64,000 nucleotides of DNA from Phytopseudomonas seleniipraecipitans (GTDB taxonomy: Bacteria > Pseudomonadota > Gammaproteobacteria > Pseudomonadales > Pseudomonadaceae): contig NZ_FNBM01000008.1 of assembly GCF_900102335.1 (NCBI RefSeq), positions 143,161 to 207,160 on the forward strand. The letters are read 5' to 3'. Positions 44,351-54,003 of the stretch are shown here, in pieces. Within the stretch, counting starts at the first letter, position 1. Every line of letters begins with the position of its first letter. Both the position numbers and the translations under genes were made by a program. The notes beneath the pieces were generated by a model. It had not been told where the DNA came from and did not search any database. It worked only from the letters and a program-made list of their open reading frames with translations.

Positions 44351-44842
44351 ATGCTCAAACCGATTTTGTTGGTCGAAGACAATCCCCACGACCTGGAACT
44401 GACCTTGATCGCCCTGGAACGCAGCCAGCTGGCCAATGACGTGATTGTCATGCGCGATGGTGCCGAGGCGCTGGATTACCTGTTTCGCCGTGGCGAACAT
44501 GCCGACCGCCTGCCCGGCAACCCGGCGATCATGATGCTCGACCTCAAGCTGCCCAAGGTGGACGGCCTGCAAGTGTTGAAGATCGTGCGTGACACCCCTG
44601 AGCTGCGCAGCATTCCCATCGTCATGCTGACCTCCTCACGCGAAGGCCCGGACCTGCAACGCGCCTATGAATTGAACGTGAACGCTTACGTGGTGAAACC
44701 AGTCGAATTCAAGGCGTTTGTCTCGGCCATCTCTGATCTTGGGGTATTTTGGGCGGTACTCAATGAGCCGCCTCCTGGTTCGTTACGCCTGCATCGACGT
44801 GGCTCGGAGAACGAGCCGGAAGCCGACAACACTGGTAACTGA
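44351..44842 (+). CDS. Single-domain response regulator, Rcp1 type
   Basis: 163 residues, a receiver domain with the phosphoacceptor Asp64 in IMMLDLKLPKVDG, the acidic pair ILLVEDNPHD at the start, VMLTSS and the conserved lysine in YVVKPVEF. The insertion DYLFRRGEHADRLPGNP is typical of regulators that pair with phytochrome-type kinases (Rcp1 group). There is no output domain, so it probably relays the signal onward. GAGGA precedes the ATG, which follows the bphP TGA without a gap. The C-terminal 25 residues are polar and not conserved. Confidence 0.94.
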   Translation: MLKPILLVEDNPHDLELTLIALERSQLANDVIVMRDGAEALDYLFRRGEHADRLPGNPAIMMLDLKLPKVDGLQVLKIVRDTPELRSIPIVMLTSSREGPDLQRAYELNVNAYVVKPVEFKAFVSAISDLGVFWAVLNEPPPGSLRLHRRGSENEPEADNTGN

Positions 44843-44896
44843 ACGGTTTCGCTTGAAACGCCGGCCTACAACAGACAGTAATCGACGAACTTTCCC

Positions 44897-47287
44897 ATGC
44901 CGCCCGAACCCCTGAAACTGCTGTTTATCGAAGACAGCCCGCGTGACGCGGAGCTTGCCCTGTTCGCGCTGGAGCGCGCTGGACTGTCTGTCGACAGCAC
45001 ACTGGTCTATGACCATCAGGCGGCCGAGCGAGCCTTGCAAGAGCAAAGTTTCGATCTGATTCTGTCCGATTACCTGCTGCCAGGTTCCTCCGGGGCCGAG
45101 GCGCTGGAAGTCGCGCGACGGCTGGCGCCGCAGACGCCCTTCATCTTCCTGTCCGGCATGTTCGGCGAAGAGCATGCGGTAGAGATGATGCGCCTGGGTG
45201 CGGTCGACTATGTTCTCAAGCAGAACCTGCCCTTCCTGCCCAAGGCCATCGATCGCGCCATCGCCGAGGTCAGCGAACGCCAGAAGCGCCGCCATGTCGA
45301 GGATACCCTGCAGGCCGTGGAAGCCCGCGCGCGGCTGGCCATCGGCGCGGCGCGCATGGGCATGTGGGATTACGTTCCTGCCACCGACACGCTGATCTGG
45401 GACGAGCGTTGCCGGGCGCTCTATGAGCTCCAGCCGGATGAAGACATCAACATGGAGTTGTTCTATGAGCGCTGCCATGTCGATGACCGCAACCAGTTGC
45501 GCAAGCAGGTCGCCGAGGCGCTCTCGAACAACACCGGTAACGAATTCCAGGCCGAATTCCGCCTGCCCCTGAACAATGGCAGCGAGCGCTGGATTTCTGC
45601 CCGTGGCCAGGCCTTTTTCGAAGACGAGCAATGCTCGCGCTTTCTCGGCGTGCTGCATGACATCACCGAGCAAAAGCAGACCAACGAAGCCCTGCTACGC
45701 CTCAATGACATGCTCGGCGAGCGCGTCGAGAAGCGTACTCGCGAGCGTGACCGCAACTGGGAGCTGTCCCGCGACCTGCTCGCCGTGCTGCGCTTCGATA
45801 TGCACCCCAGCGCGCTCAACCCGGCGTGGGAACAGACCCTCGGCTGGTCGCGCCAGCAACTGACCCAGGGGCCACTTTGGGAGCTGGTTCATAACGACGA
45901 CCTCACCGACACCCTGGCACAGATCGAGCGCGTCACCTCGGCCAACGTCTCGGTGCGTTTCGTCAACCGCATGCGCCACGCCAATGGCGACTACCATTGG
46001 CTGTCATGGATTCTGGTACGCGACGACGACCTGCTCTACGCCGCAGTACGCGACATCACCCACGAACGCGCGGTTATCGAGGAGCTGGCGACTACCAACC
46101 AGCGTCTGCGCGAGCAGATCGACGAGCGTGAACGTGTCGAGGCAACGCTGCAGCAGATGCAACGCCTCGAAGCGGTCGGCCAGCTTACTGCTGGCGTAGC
46201 CCACGACTTCAACAACCTGCTGACGGTGGTACTGACCAGCACCAGTTTCCTGATCCGTGACCTGGAAAAGGGCAACCTCGACAAGGCCCGCAGCCGCCTG
46301 CAGAACATCACCGATGCCGGTGAGCGCGGGGCCAAACTGACCGGCCAGCTGCTGGCCTTCTCGCGACGCCAGCGCCTGGTGCCGGAAGCGGTCAACCTTG
46401 GCGAAACCGTGTACGGCATGCTGGAACTGCTCAAGAGCACCCTCGGCGGCAGCGTATTGATCGAAACCTCCACCGAGCCGGGCCTGTGGCATGCACGGGT
46501 CGACCCGACGCAGATCGAACTGATCATCCTCAACCTGGCGATCAACGCCCGCGATGCCATGTCGGTAGGCGGAACGCTGCGCCTGAGCACCTGCAACGAA
46601 GTCATCACCCAGGCGCCGCGGCGTCCCGAAGATCCTGAGCCCGGCGACTATGTGGTGCTTTCGGTACAGGACTCCGGCAGCGGCATGAGCGAGGCGGTAC
46701 TGGCCAAGGCATTCGAGCCGTTCTTCACCACCAAGGAGATTGGCAAAGGCTCTGGCCTGGGCCTGGCGCAGGTGTTCGGTTTCGCCAAACAGTCCGGCGG
46801 TGGTGCACGCATCCTCACCGAGATCGGCGTTGGCACCACGGTCAAGGTTTACCTGCCGGGGCTGCGCGACGTCATCAAGCCGCTCGACGAGATATCCAGC
46901 CAACCTCAACGCAACGCCGAGCATGGCGCGCAGCGCACCATTCTGCTGGTCGACGATGACCCGCATGTGCGCGAGGTCACCGCGCTTACCCTGGACGCCC
47001 TGGGTTACCAGGTGCGCGAGGCTGACAGCGGCGCGCAGGCATTGACCAAGCTCGACGACCAGGTCGACCTGCTCCTGGCCGACTTCGCCATGCCCGGCAT
47101 GAACGGCGCCGAACTGGCGCAGGTCGCTCGCAGCCGTTACCCGGAGCTGCCGGTGGTGTTCGTCACTGGCTATGCCGAGCTCGGCGGGCTGGATGCCGAC
47201 GAAACATTCATCGTGCAGAAACCCTACCGCCGTGAAGAGCTGGCGGAGAAACTGCAGCACGCCCTCGCGGGCTGTAAAGCCGGCTGA
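44897..47287 (+). CDS. Hybrid histidine kinase: receiver-PAS-PAS-HisKA-ATPase-receiver
   Basis: 796 residues. An N-terminal receiver has Asp58 (FDLILSDYLLPG). Two PAS regions follow (about 130-260 and 280-400, the first beginning AARMGMWDYVP). The kinase core has His436 in AGVAHDFNNLL, NLAINARDAMS, DSGSGMSE and GSGLGLAQVFGF. A second receiver ends the protein with Asp729 (LLLADFAMPGMNG). The front receiver may accept phosphate from BphP or from another kinase, linking the two genes (inference). It starts 54 nt after the response regulator stop and has no clear ribosome site. Confidence 0.9.
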   Translation: MPPEPLKLLFIEDSPRDAELALFALERAGLSVDSTLVYDHQAAERALQEQSFDLILSDYLLPGSSGAEALEVARRLAPQTPFIFLSGMFGEEHAVEMMRLGAVDYVLKQNLPFLPKAIDRAIAEVSERQKRRHVEDTLQAVEARARLAIGAARMGMWDYVPATDTLIWDERCRALYELQPDEDINMELFYERCHVDDRNQLRKQVAEALSNNTGNEFQAEFRLPLNNGSERWISARGQAFFEDEQCSRFLGVLHDITEQKQTNEALLRLNDMLGERVEKRTRERDRNWELSRDLLAVLRFDMHPSALNPAWEQTLGWSRQQLTQGPLWELVHNDDLTDTLAQIERVTSANVSVRFVNRMRHANGDYHWLSWILVRDDDLLYAAVRDITHERAVIEELATTNQRLREQIDERERVEATLQQMQRLEAVGQLTAGVAHDFNNLLTVVLTSTSFLIRDLEKGNLDKARSRLQNITDAGERGAKLTGQLLAFSRRQRLVPEAVNLGETVYGMLELLKSTLGGSVLIETSTEPGLWHARVDPTQIELIILNLAINARDAMSVGGTLRLSTCNEVITQAPRRPEDPEPGDYVVLSVQDSGSGMSEAVLAKAFEPFFTTKEIGKGSGLGLAQVFGFAKQSGGGARILTEIGVGTTVKVYLPGLRDVIKPLDEISSQPQRNAEHGAQRTILLVDDDPHVREVTALTLDALGYQVREADSGAQALTKLDDQVDLLLADFAMPGMNGAELAQVARSRYPELPVVFVTGYAELGGLDADETFIVQKPYRREELAEKLQHALAGCKAG

Positions 47288-47399
47288 AACGCGACACCTC
47301 GAGCCGGCAGATCAGCGCATGGCGGCCACACGGCGTCATCATCGAATGCATGCCGCTGGCCGTTACGGTAGGCTTCCACGACACTTGTTGGCGATGTAG

Positions 47400-49514
47400 A
47401 TGATGGTCACAGAAACCTGCCTGTTTGCCGGCCAGTCCGGCGATATCGTCGAGCTGATTCGGCGCTTCGATTGGGCCGGCACCCCGCTGGGCCCTATCAG
47501 TGATTGGCCGGATGTGCTGATCAGCTCCACACGCCTGATCCTCTCCTCCCCGACTCCGATCGTGCTGCTGTGCGGTGCGCGTGGCGTGCTGATCTACAAC
47601 GACGCCTATGCCACCTTCGCCGGCCTGCGCCACCCGCAGATCTTCGGTTTGCCGGCAGAAGATGCCTGGCCGGAGATCGCCGACTGGAACCGTCACGTGA
47701 TCGACATGGGCATGGCGGGCAAATCGATTTCCCAGGAAAACCTCTACCTGCCCCTGCGCCGCCCGGGTCTGCAGGACGACGCCTGGATGAACCTCTACTA
47801 CAACCCACTGCTCGATGCCGCCGGCCAGTCTCACGGAATGATGTGCATCGTGGTGGAAACCACCAGCCAGATGATCGTCACCCAGCAACGCGCCAAGGCC
47901 GAAGCCGAGCTGCGCAGCGCCAATGAACGCATCGAACTGGCGCTGGACGCCGGCGCAGTACTCGGCACCTGGGTGTGGGACATTCCCAACGACAAGGTCA
48001 CGGGCGATGAACGCTTCGCGCGGGCCTTTTCGGCAGACCCGCAGGAAGCCGGCCACGGCATACGGTTCGACGTCGTCACTTCGGCGATTCATCCGCAAGA
48101 CCTCCCGCGGGTGCGCACGCTGATCGAGCAGACCATGCAAACCGGCGGTGCTTACCGCACCGAATACCGGATTCGCAAACCCGATGGCAGTTACCGCTGG
48201 ATCGAAGCCAACGGCCGCTGTGAGCTGGCGGCAGACGGTACGCCGTTGCGCTTTCCGGGTGTGCTGATCGATATCGACGCGCACAAGGCAACCGAGCTGG
48301 CGTTGCGCCAATTGACCCAGACGCTCGAAGAACGGGTCGGCGAAGCGGTGCTGCAGCGCGTGCAGGCCGAAGAGCAATTGCGCCAGGCGCAGAAGATGGA
48401 AGCCATCGGCCAGCTTACCGGCGGCATCGCCCACGACTTCAATAACCTGCTGGCCGGCATACTCGGCAGCCTGGAACTGATCAAGCGCAAGTTGCCGGCA
48501 GAGAATCCAGTGCTGAGCAAGTTCATCGATGCCGCCATCGTATCCGCCAACCGCGGTGCCTCCCTGACCCACCGGCTGCTCGCCTTCGCCAGACGCCAGT
48601 CGCTGGACATGCGCCCTGTGGAGGTCAATAAGCTGGTGCGTGCCACCGAGGAACTGCTGGCGCGTACGCTCGGCGAGCATATTCGCCTGATCACCGGGCT
48701 GGCCGACGACCTGTGGCTGACCCGCAGCGACGGCCATCAGCTGGAAAATGCCTTGCTCAACCTGGCCATCAACGCCCGCGACGCGATGCCCCACGGCGGC
48801 GAGCTGCGCATCGAAACGAGTAATACCCACCTTGGCGAAAGCCTCGCCCGCGGTTACCAGGTGGTCGCCGGCGACTACCTGCTGATCACCGTAAGCGATA
48901 CCGGCAGCGGCATGTCCCAGGAGATCATGCGTCATGCCTTCGAGCCGTTCTTCACCACCAAACCTATCGGCCAGGGCACCGGCCTGGGCCTGTCTATGGT
49001 CTACGGCTTCGTGAAACAGACCGGTGGCTACCTGCACATGGACAGTCAGGTCGGCCGCGGCACCACGCTCTACCTGTATCTGCCGCGCCTGCACATGGAG
49101 CCCGATACCGCCGCGCAGGTCGACCCGGTACAGGCGCCGCGAGGCACGGGTGAGCGAATTCTGGTGGTCGAGGATGACCGGGTCGTGCGTATGCTGATCG
49201 TCGAGGTGCTCGAGGAACTGGGCTATCAACTGATGCAGGCCGGCGATGCGCAAAGCGCCCTGGGGCTGCTTGAGCAGAGCCCGCCGCTGGATCTCCTGCT
49301 CACCGATGTGGGCCTACCCGGAATGAGCGGTCGCCAGCTGGCCGACGCAGTCCGCCAGCGCCAGCCAGGCCTCAAGGTACTGTTCGCCACCGGCTACGCG
49401 GAAAGCGCGGAAGTGCGCGATGGCTACCTCGACAACGGCATGGAGATGATCGCCAAACCGTTCTCGTTCGATGCCCTGGCGGCCAAGATCAAAAGCATGC
49501 TTGGCGATGAGTGA
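47400..49514 (+). CDS. Hybrid histidine kinase: PAS-PAS-HisKA-ATPase-receiver
   Basis: 704 residues. The N-terminal part (GTPLGPISDWPD, then GLRHPQIFGLPAEDAWPEI) is a PAS-like sensor of the type found in light- and redox-associated hybrid kinases. A second PAS follows with GTWVWDIPNDKVTGDERFA. The kinase has His345 in GGIAHDFNNLLAG, NLAINARDAMP, DTGSGMSQ and GTGLGLSMVYGF, and the terminal receiver has Asp636 in LLLTDVGLPGMSG. It shares overall design with the preceding kinase and starts about 110 nt after it. No output domain is present; it may feed a common phosphorelay. Confidence 0.9.
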   Translation: MMVTETCLFAGQSGDIVELIRRFDWAGTPLGPISDWPDVLISSTRLILSSPTPIVLLCGARGVLIYNDAYATFAGLRHPQIFGLPAEDAWPEIADWNRHVIDMGMAGKSISQENLYLPLRRPGLQDDAWMNLYYNPLLDAAGQSHGMMCIVVETTSQMIVTQQRAKAEAELRSANERIELALDAGAVLGTWVWDIPNDKVTGDERFARAFSADPQEAGHGIRFDVVTSAIHPQDLPRVRTLIEQTMQTGGAYRTEYRIRKPDGSYRWIEANGRCELAADGTPLRFPGVLIDIDAHKATELALRQLTQTLEERVGEAVLQRVQAEEQLRQAQKMEAIGQLTGGIAHDFNNLLAGILGSLELIKRKLPAENPVLSKFIDAAIVSANRGASLTHRLLAFARRQSLDMRPVEVNKLVRATEELLARTLGEHIRLITGLADDLWLTRSDGHQLENALLNLAINARDAMPHGGELRIETSNTHLGESLARGYQVVAGDYLLITVSDTGSGMSQEIMRHAFEPFFTTKPIGQGTGLGLSMVYGFVKQTGGYLHMDSQVGRGTTLYLYLPRLHMEPDTAAQVDPVQAPRGTGERILVVEDDRVVRMLIVEVLEELGYQLMQAGDAQSALGLLEQSPPLDLLLTDVGLPGMSGRQLADAVRQRQPGLKVLFATGYAESAEVRDGYLDNGMEMIAKPFSFDALAAKIKSMLGDE

Positions 49515-49619
49515 GCCCCGCGCCGCTGCGCAAACTCGTGGAACTCCGTCTGCTCCTGACAGCCCAATAGGCCAGCACCCCGATTTTGCCCGTCTCTTCT
49601 GTATCTCAGGAATGTCTTC

Positions 49620-49913
49620 ATGCGCGTAGAAGGTTTTTTCGAATCCCTCGGTGAGGCGTTCGGCTCGTTCATCCGCTTTATCGTCGACGCCTTGAGCGGC
49701 GTCATCAGCATGCTGGGCGGCGCGGTAGCCAGCTTTATCGACGGCATGTCCGGCGCATTGGGCGTCACGCCTTCGTTGCTCAGCATCGCCGTGCTGCTGC
49801 TTGGCCTGACCCTGCTGTACAGCGCGGTGCGCTCCTTCATGCGCGGTTCGATTATCGGCGGGTTGATCTGGCTCTTTCTCGGCTTGTGGTTGCTCAGCGG
49901 CCTGATCCACTAA
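49620..49913 (+). CDS. Small integral membrane protein, unknown function
   Basis: 97 residues. The N-terminal half is amphipathic and hydrophobic (FIRFIVDALSGVISMLGGAV), and one or two strongly hydrophobic segments follow (SIAVLLLGLTLLYSAV and IIGGLIWLFLGLWLLSGLI). Ribosome site CAGGAATG lies 5-9 nt before the ATG. Composition and codon use fit the surrounding genes. I do not recognise a named family. The gene stands alone between the hybrid kinase and the exporter. Confidence 0.7.
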   Translation: MRVEGFFESLGEAFGSFIRFIVDALSGVISMLGGAVASFIDGMSGALGVTPSLLSIAVLLLGLTLLYSAVRSFMRGSIIGGLIWLFLGLWLLSGLIH

Positions 49914-50032
49914 ACAAACCGTGCAACCGTGACGGGCCAAGGGCGGCCTGTCGCGTTTACGGTCGCTTGCATCCAAATGTTACAGGGGACGTGCTAGTCT
50001 GATCGGCCGTCGGTAGTCGCCTAAGTATTCCA

Positions 50033-51271
50033 ATGTCCGTTCATGGTCAGTTGCTGCTGCGTCATCACACGCCCTTCATTCGCTTCTGGCTGGCCCGGGT
50101 ATTCACCGCCAGCGGCTTCCAGATGCTCACCGTGGCCATTGGCTGGCAGATGTACAGCCTTACTGGCAACGTGCTCGACCTGGGCCTCGTCGGCCTGGTG
50201 GAGTTTCTGCCCAAAATCCTCTTCATCCTGCTGACCGGCCACGTCGCCGACCGCTTCGACCGTCGCAAGGTTGCGGCGCTGTGCCAGTGCGGCCAGGCTA
50301 TGGTCGCGCTGACGCTGCTGGTCAGCACCAGCACCGGCAACCTGACCCGCGAGATGATCTTCGTCATCGCCTTTTTAATGGGCACCGCGCGCGCCTTCGA
50401 AATGCCCACCACCCAGGCGCTGCTACCGAACATCGTGCCGCCGGGCCTGTTTCCTGCTGCGGTGGCTGCCTCCAGTTCAGCGATGCAGACCGCCACCATC
50501 GTTTCCCCCGCGCTTGGCGGCGTGCTCTTCGCCGTTGCGCCAGGCTGGGTTTACGGCCCGGCACTGGTGTTGTACCTGATCGCCATGGGCATGATGCTCA
50601 GCCTGCCGTCCCAACAGAAACCGCTGAAGCAGAAGATCTCGGTGGAGTCGCTGCTCGCCGGCTTCCGCTTTATCCGCAGTCGCCCGGAAGTCCTCGGCGC
50701 CATCTCCATGGACATGTTCGCCGTATTGCTCGGCGGCGCCACCGCGCTGTTGCCGGTATTCGCCAAGGACATTCTGCTCACCGGACCCTGGGGCCTGGGC
50801 CTGCTGCGCTCGGCGCCGGCTGTTGGTGCGCTGCTGATGTCGATCTACCTGGCACGCCACCCCATCGAACGGCGCGTCGGTCCGGTGATTCTCGGCTCGG
50901 TGGCGATCTTTGGCGTGGCGACCATCGGCTTCGGGCTATCGACGTCGTTGTGGTTCAGCCTGGCGACGCTGGTGCTACTCGGCGCGGCGGATATGGTCAG
51001 CATGGTGATCCGCGGCGCCTTCGTGCAATTGCAGACGCCAGACGAGATGCGCGGCCGCGTTGGCGCGGTGAACGGCCTGTTCATCGGCGCCTCCAATCAG
51101 CTCGGCGACTTCCGCGCCGGGGTCAGTGCTGCCTGGTTCGGCACGGTGCCGGCGGTACTGATGGGCGGCGTGGGCGCCATCGCCATCAGCGTGCTGTGGA
51201 TCAAGCTGTTCCCGGCGCTGTCGACCCGCGACCATATGCACACGCCGCTGGTGGGCGACGACAAGCCCTGA
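50033..51271 (+). CDS. Major facilitator superfamily transporter, EntS-like
   Basis: 412 residues with about twelve membrane segments. The motif between helices 2 and 3 is HVADRFDRRKVAALC, a form of the MFS loop signature. FIRFWLARVFTASGFQMLTV, MGTARAFEMPTTQALLPN and GAVNGLFIGASNQLGDFRAG match the EntS (MFS_3) group of siderophore and small-molecule exporters. The substrate cannot be read from the sequence; no siderophore synthesis gene lies nearby. Confidence 0.9.
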   Translation: MSVHGQLLLRHHTPFIRFWLARVFTASGFQMLTVAIGWQMYSLTGNVLDLGLVGLVEFLPKILFILLTGHVADRFDRRKVAALCQCGQAMVALTLLVSTSTGNLTREMIFVIAFLMGTARAFEMPTTQALLPNIVPPGLFPAAVAASSSAMQTATIVSPALGGVLFAVAPGWVYGPALVLYLIAMGMMLSLPSQQKPLKQKISVESLLAGFRFIRSRPEVLGAISMDMFAVLLGGATALLPVFAKDILLTGPWGLGLLRSAPAVGALLMSIYLARHPIERRVGPVILGSVAIFGVATIGFGLSTSLWFSLATLVLLGAADMVSMVIRGAFVQLQTPDEMRGRVGAVNGLFIGASNQLGDFRAGVSAAWFGTVPAVLMGGVGAIAISVLWIKLFPALSTRDHMHTPLVGDDKP

Positions 51272-51493
51272 CGGCTGCGCCGTGCCTGTGCAGATGCCAT
51301 CTGGCACCTGCAGAAACGTGCTGCATTCGACCCCGCGGCGAAATGCTGCGGAGCTGCTATGATGCCGCGCTTTCGCGGATCAGCAGCATGCCAGGGTCGC
51401 CGTAGTAACAGGCGCCGGCCCTACTGGCACGTGATGTGCTTTGCTTGCCTTCTGCCTCTGTCAACGCGTGTTCGCCGCCCCGGGAGCCCCCGC

Positions 51494-52783
51494 ATGCTGG
51501 AAAGACTGTTCCAACTCAAAGCGCACAACACTAACGTGCGCACCGAAATACTCGCCGGGGTCACCACCTTCCTGACCATGGCCTACATCCTGTTCGTCAA
51601 CCCGAGCATCCTCGGCGAGACCGGCATGGACAAGGGCGCAGTGTTCGTCGCCACCTGCCTGGCAGCCGCCTTCGGCTCCGCCGTGATGGGCCTGATCGCC
51701 AACTACCCGATCGCCCTGGCGCCGGGCATGGGCCTCAATGCCTTCTTTACCTACACCGTGGTGATGGGCATGGGCCACACCTGGCAGGTCGCGCTGGGTG
51801 CGGTATTCCTGTCGGCGTGCCTGTTCTTTCTGCTGTCGATCTTCAAGATCCGCGAGTGGATCATCAACAGCATTCCGCTGGAACTGCGCTCGGCCATCGC
51901 CGCCGGCATCGGCCTGTTCCTGGCGCTGATCGCGCTGCAGAACGCCGGTATCGTCGCGGCCAACCCGGCGACCATGGTTGGCCTCGGTGATCTCGGCTCG
52001 CCCGCCGCCCTGCTGGCGATTCTCGGCTTTTTCCTGATCATCGGCCTGGAAGCGCTGCGCATCACCGGCGCGGTGCTGATCAGCATTCTGGTGGTCACCG
52101 GGCTGAGCATCCTGCTCGGGGTCAGCGAGTTCGGCGGTCTAGTGTCGATGCCGCCGTCGCTGGCACCGACCTTCATGCAGCTGGATATCGCCGGCGCGCT
52201 GGACGTCGGCCTGATCAGCGTGATCTTCGCCTTCCTGTTCGTCGACCTGTTCGATAACTCCGGCACGCTGATCGCCGTGGCCAAGAAAGCCGGGCTGATG
52301 CGCAAGGACGGCCACCTGCCGAAGATGGGCCGTGCGCTGATCGCCGACAGCACCGCTGCCCTGGGCGGCTCGCTGCTGGGCACTTCGACCACCACCAGCT
52401 ATATCGAATCCGCAGCTGGCGTGAGTGCGGGCGGGCGTACCGGGCTGACTGCCATCGTGGTCGCCGTACTGTTCCTGTTTGCACTGTTCTTCGCGCCGCT
52501 GGCCGGTAGCGTGCCGGCGTTTGCCACTGCGCCGGCGTTGCTGTTCGTCGCCGTACTAATGGCGTCGGGCATGGCCGAGATCGAGTGGAGCGACATCACC
52601 GTTGCCGCGCCCGTGGTGGTGACCGCCCTGGCGATGCCGCTGACCTATTCGATTGCCACCGGCATCGCTTTTGGCTTCATCACCTGGGTAGCGGCCAAAA
52701 CCTTGGCTGGCCGCTACCGCGAGCTGAACGGCATGTTGGTGGCGCTGGCGGTGTTCTGCGTAATCAAGCTGGCGCTCTTCTAA
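51494..52783 (+). CDS. NCS2 family purine permease (AzgA-like)
   Basis: 429 residues from ATG 51494 (MLERLFQLKAHNTNVRTEIL), the usual start for this family; the frame runs 45 codons further upstream through non-conserved sequence. About twelve or more membrane segments. AGVTTFLTMAYILFVNPSIL, GLNAFFTYTVVMGMG, LFVDLFDNSGTLIAVAKKAG and LGTSTTTSYIESAAGVSAGG are AzgA hypoxanthine/guanine/adenine:H+ symporter signatures. The repeat array starts immediately after the stop. Confidence 0.92.
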   Translation: MLERLFQLKAHNTNVRTEILAGVTTFLTMAYILFVNPSILGETGMDKGAVFVATCLAAAFGSAVMGLIANYPIALAPGMGLNAFFTYTVVMGMGHTWQVALGAVFLSACLFFLLSIFKIREWIINSIPLELRSAIAAGIGLFLALIALQNAGIVAANPATMVGLGDLGSPAALLAILGFFLIIGLEALRITGAVLISILVVTGLSILLGVSEFGGLVSMPPSLAPTFMQLDIAGALDVGLISVIFAFLFVDLFDNSGTLIAVAKKAGLMRKDGHLPKMGRALIADSTAALGGSLLGTSTTTSYIESAAGVSAGGRTGLTAIVVAVLFLFALFFAPLAGSVPAFATAPALLFVAVLMASGMAEIEWSDITVAAPVVVTALAMPLTYSIATGIAFGFITWVAAKTLAGRYRELNGMLVALAVFCVIKLALF

Positions 52784-52789
52784 GAGCTT

Positions 52790-53958
52790 CTGCGTGGGAA
52801 CGCGTTCCCGGACGCGCCCTTCGCCATCGATGATCAATGGTGACGGCACTTCGGCAGCACGTAGGGCGGACTCAGGAGCGAAGCGAACAGTCCGCCAAAC
52901 CCACGCCGATCTGACACAACGGCAACGGCACTTCGGCAGCACGTAGGGCGGACTCAGGAGCGAAGTGAACAGTCCGCCAAACCACGTCGATCTGACACAA
53001 CAGCAACGGCGTACTGCTTCGCGAGTACGCCCTACCGCTCTGCGTGGCAACGCCTCCCCAGACGCTACGCGTCCCGCGCCATCGATGATCAACGGTGACG
53101 GCACTTCGGCAGCACGTAGGGCGGACTCAGGAGCGAAGCGAACAGTCCGCCAAACCACGTCGATCTGACACAACGGCAACGGCGTACGGCTACGCGAGTA
53201 CGCCCTACCGCTCCGCGTGGCAACGTCCCCCCGGACGCTACGCGTCCCGCGCCATCGATGATCAACGGTCACGGCACTTCGGCAGCACGTAGGGCGGACT
53301 CAGGAGCGAAGCGAGCAGTCCGCCAAACCACGTCAATCTGACACAACGGCAACGGCGTACTGTTTCGCGAGTACGTCCTACCGCTCTGCGTGGGAACGCG
53401 TTCCCGCGCCATCGATGATCAATGGTGACGGCACTTCGGCAGCACGTAGGGCGGACTCAGGAGCGAAGCGAACAGTCCGCCAAACCACGTCGATCTGACA
53501 CAACTGCAACGGCGTACGGCTACGCGAGTACGCCCTACCGCTCTGCGTGGGAACGCCTCCCCGGACGCTACGCGTCCCGCGCCATCGATGATCAACGGTC
53601 ACGGCACTTCGGCAGCACGTAGGGCGGACTCAGGAGCGAAGCGAACAGTCCGCCAAACCACGTCGATCTGACACAACCGCAACGGCGTACTGCTTCGCGA
53701 GGACGCCCTACCGCTCTGCGTGGCAACGCGTTCCCGGACGCGTCCCGCGCCGTCGATGATCAACGGTCACGGCACTTCGGCAGCACGTAGGGCGGACTCA
53801 GGAGCGAAGCGAACAGTCCGCCAAACCACGTCGATCTGACACAAGGGCAACGGCGTACTGCTTCGCGAGTAGGCCCTACCGCTCTGCGTGGCAACGCCTC
53901 CCCGGACGCTACGCGTCCCGCCCCACCAATAATCGACGACACCGGCACGTCGGCAGCG
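52790..53958. repeat. Tandem array of seven hairpin-forming repeat units
   Basis: GTAGGGCGGACTCAGGAGCG starts at 52861, 52943, 53116, 53289, 53446, 53619 and 53787, with periods of 82, 173, 173, 157, 173 and 168 nt. A full unit is a roughly 93-nt element bounded by GTAGGGCGGAC and GTACGCCCTAC inverted ends (for example 53116-53208), plus about 80 nt containing CGCCATCGATGATCAACGG and TGGCAACGCCTCCCCGGACG. GGCGGACT and AGTCCGCC form an inner stem. The second half of the first unit is missing, which explains the 82-nt step. The last trailing copy decays at about 53948. The ORFs in this stretch are only repeat translation. Confidence 0.92.
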
Positions 53959-54003
53959 GAATCGCTACAATGGCGCCCCGTTTTCCTGCCGCCTGAGTGA
54001 CCG

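Noticed and set aside
52784-53960. CRISPR array
   Set aside because: The repeats are long (about 93 nt), palindromic and spaced by near-identical sequence, not by unique spacers; no cas genes are present.
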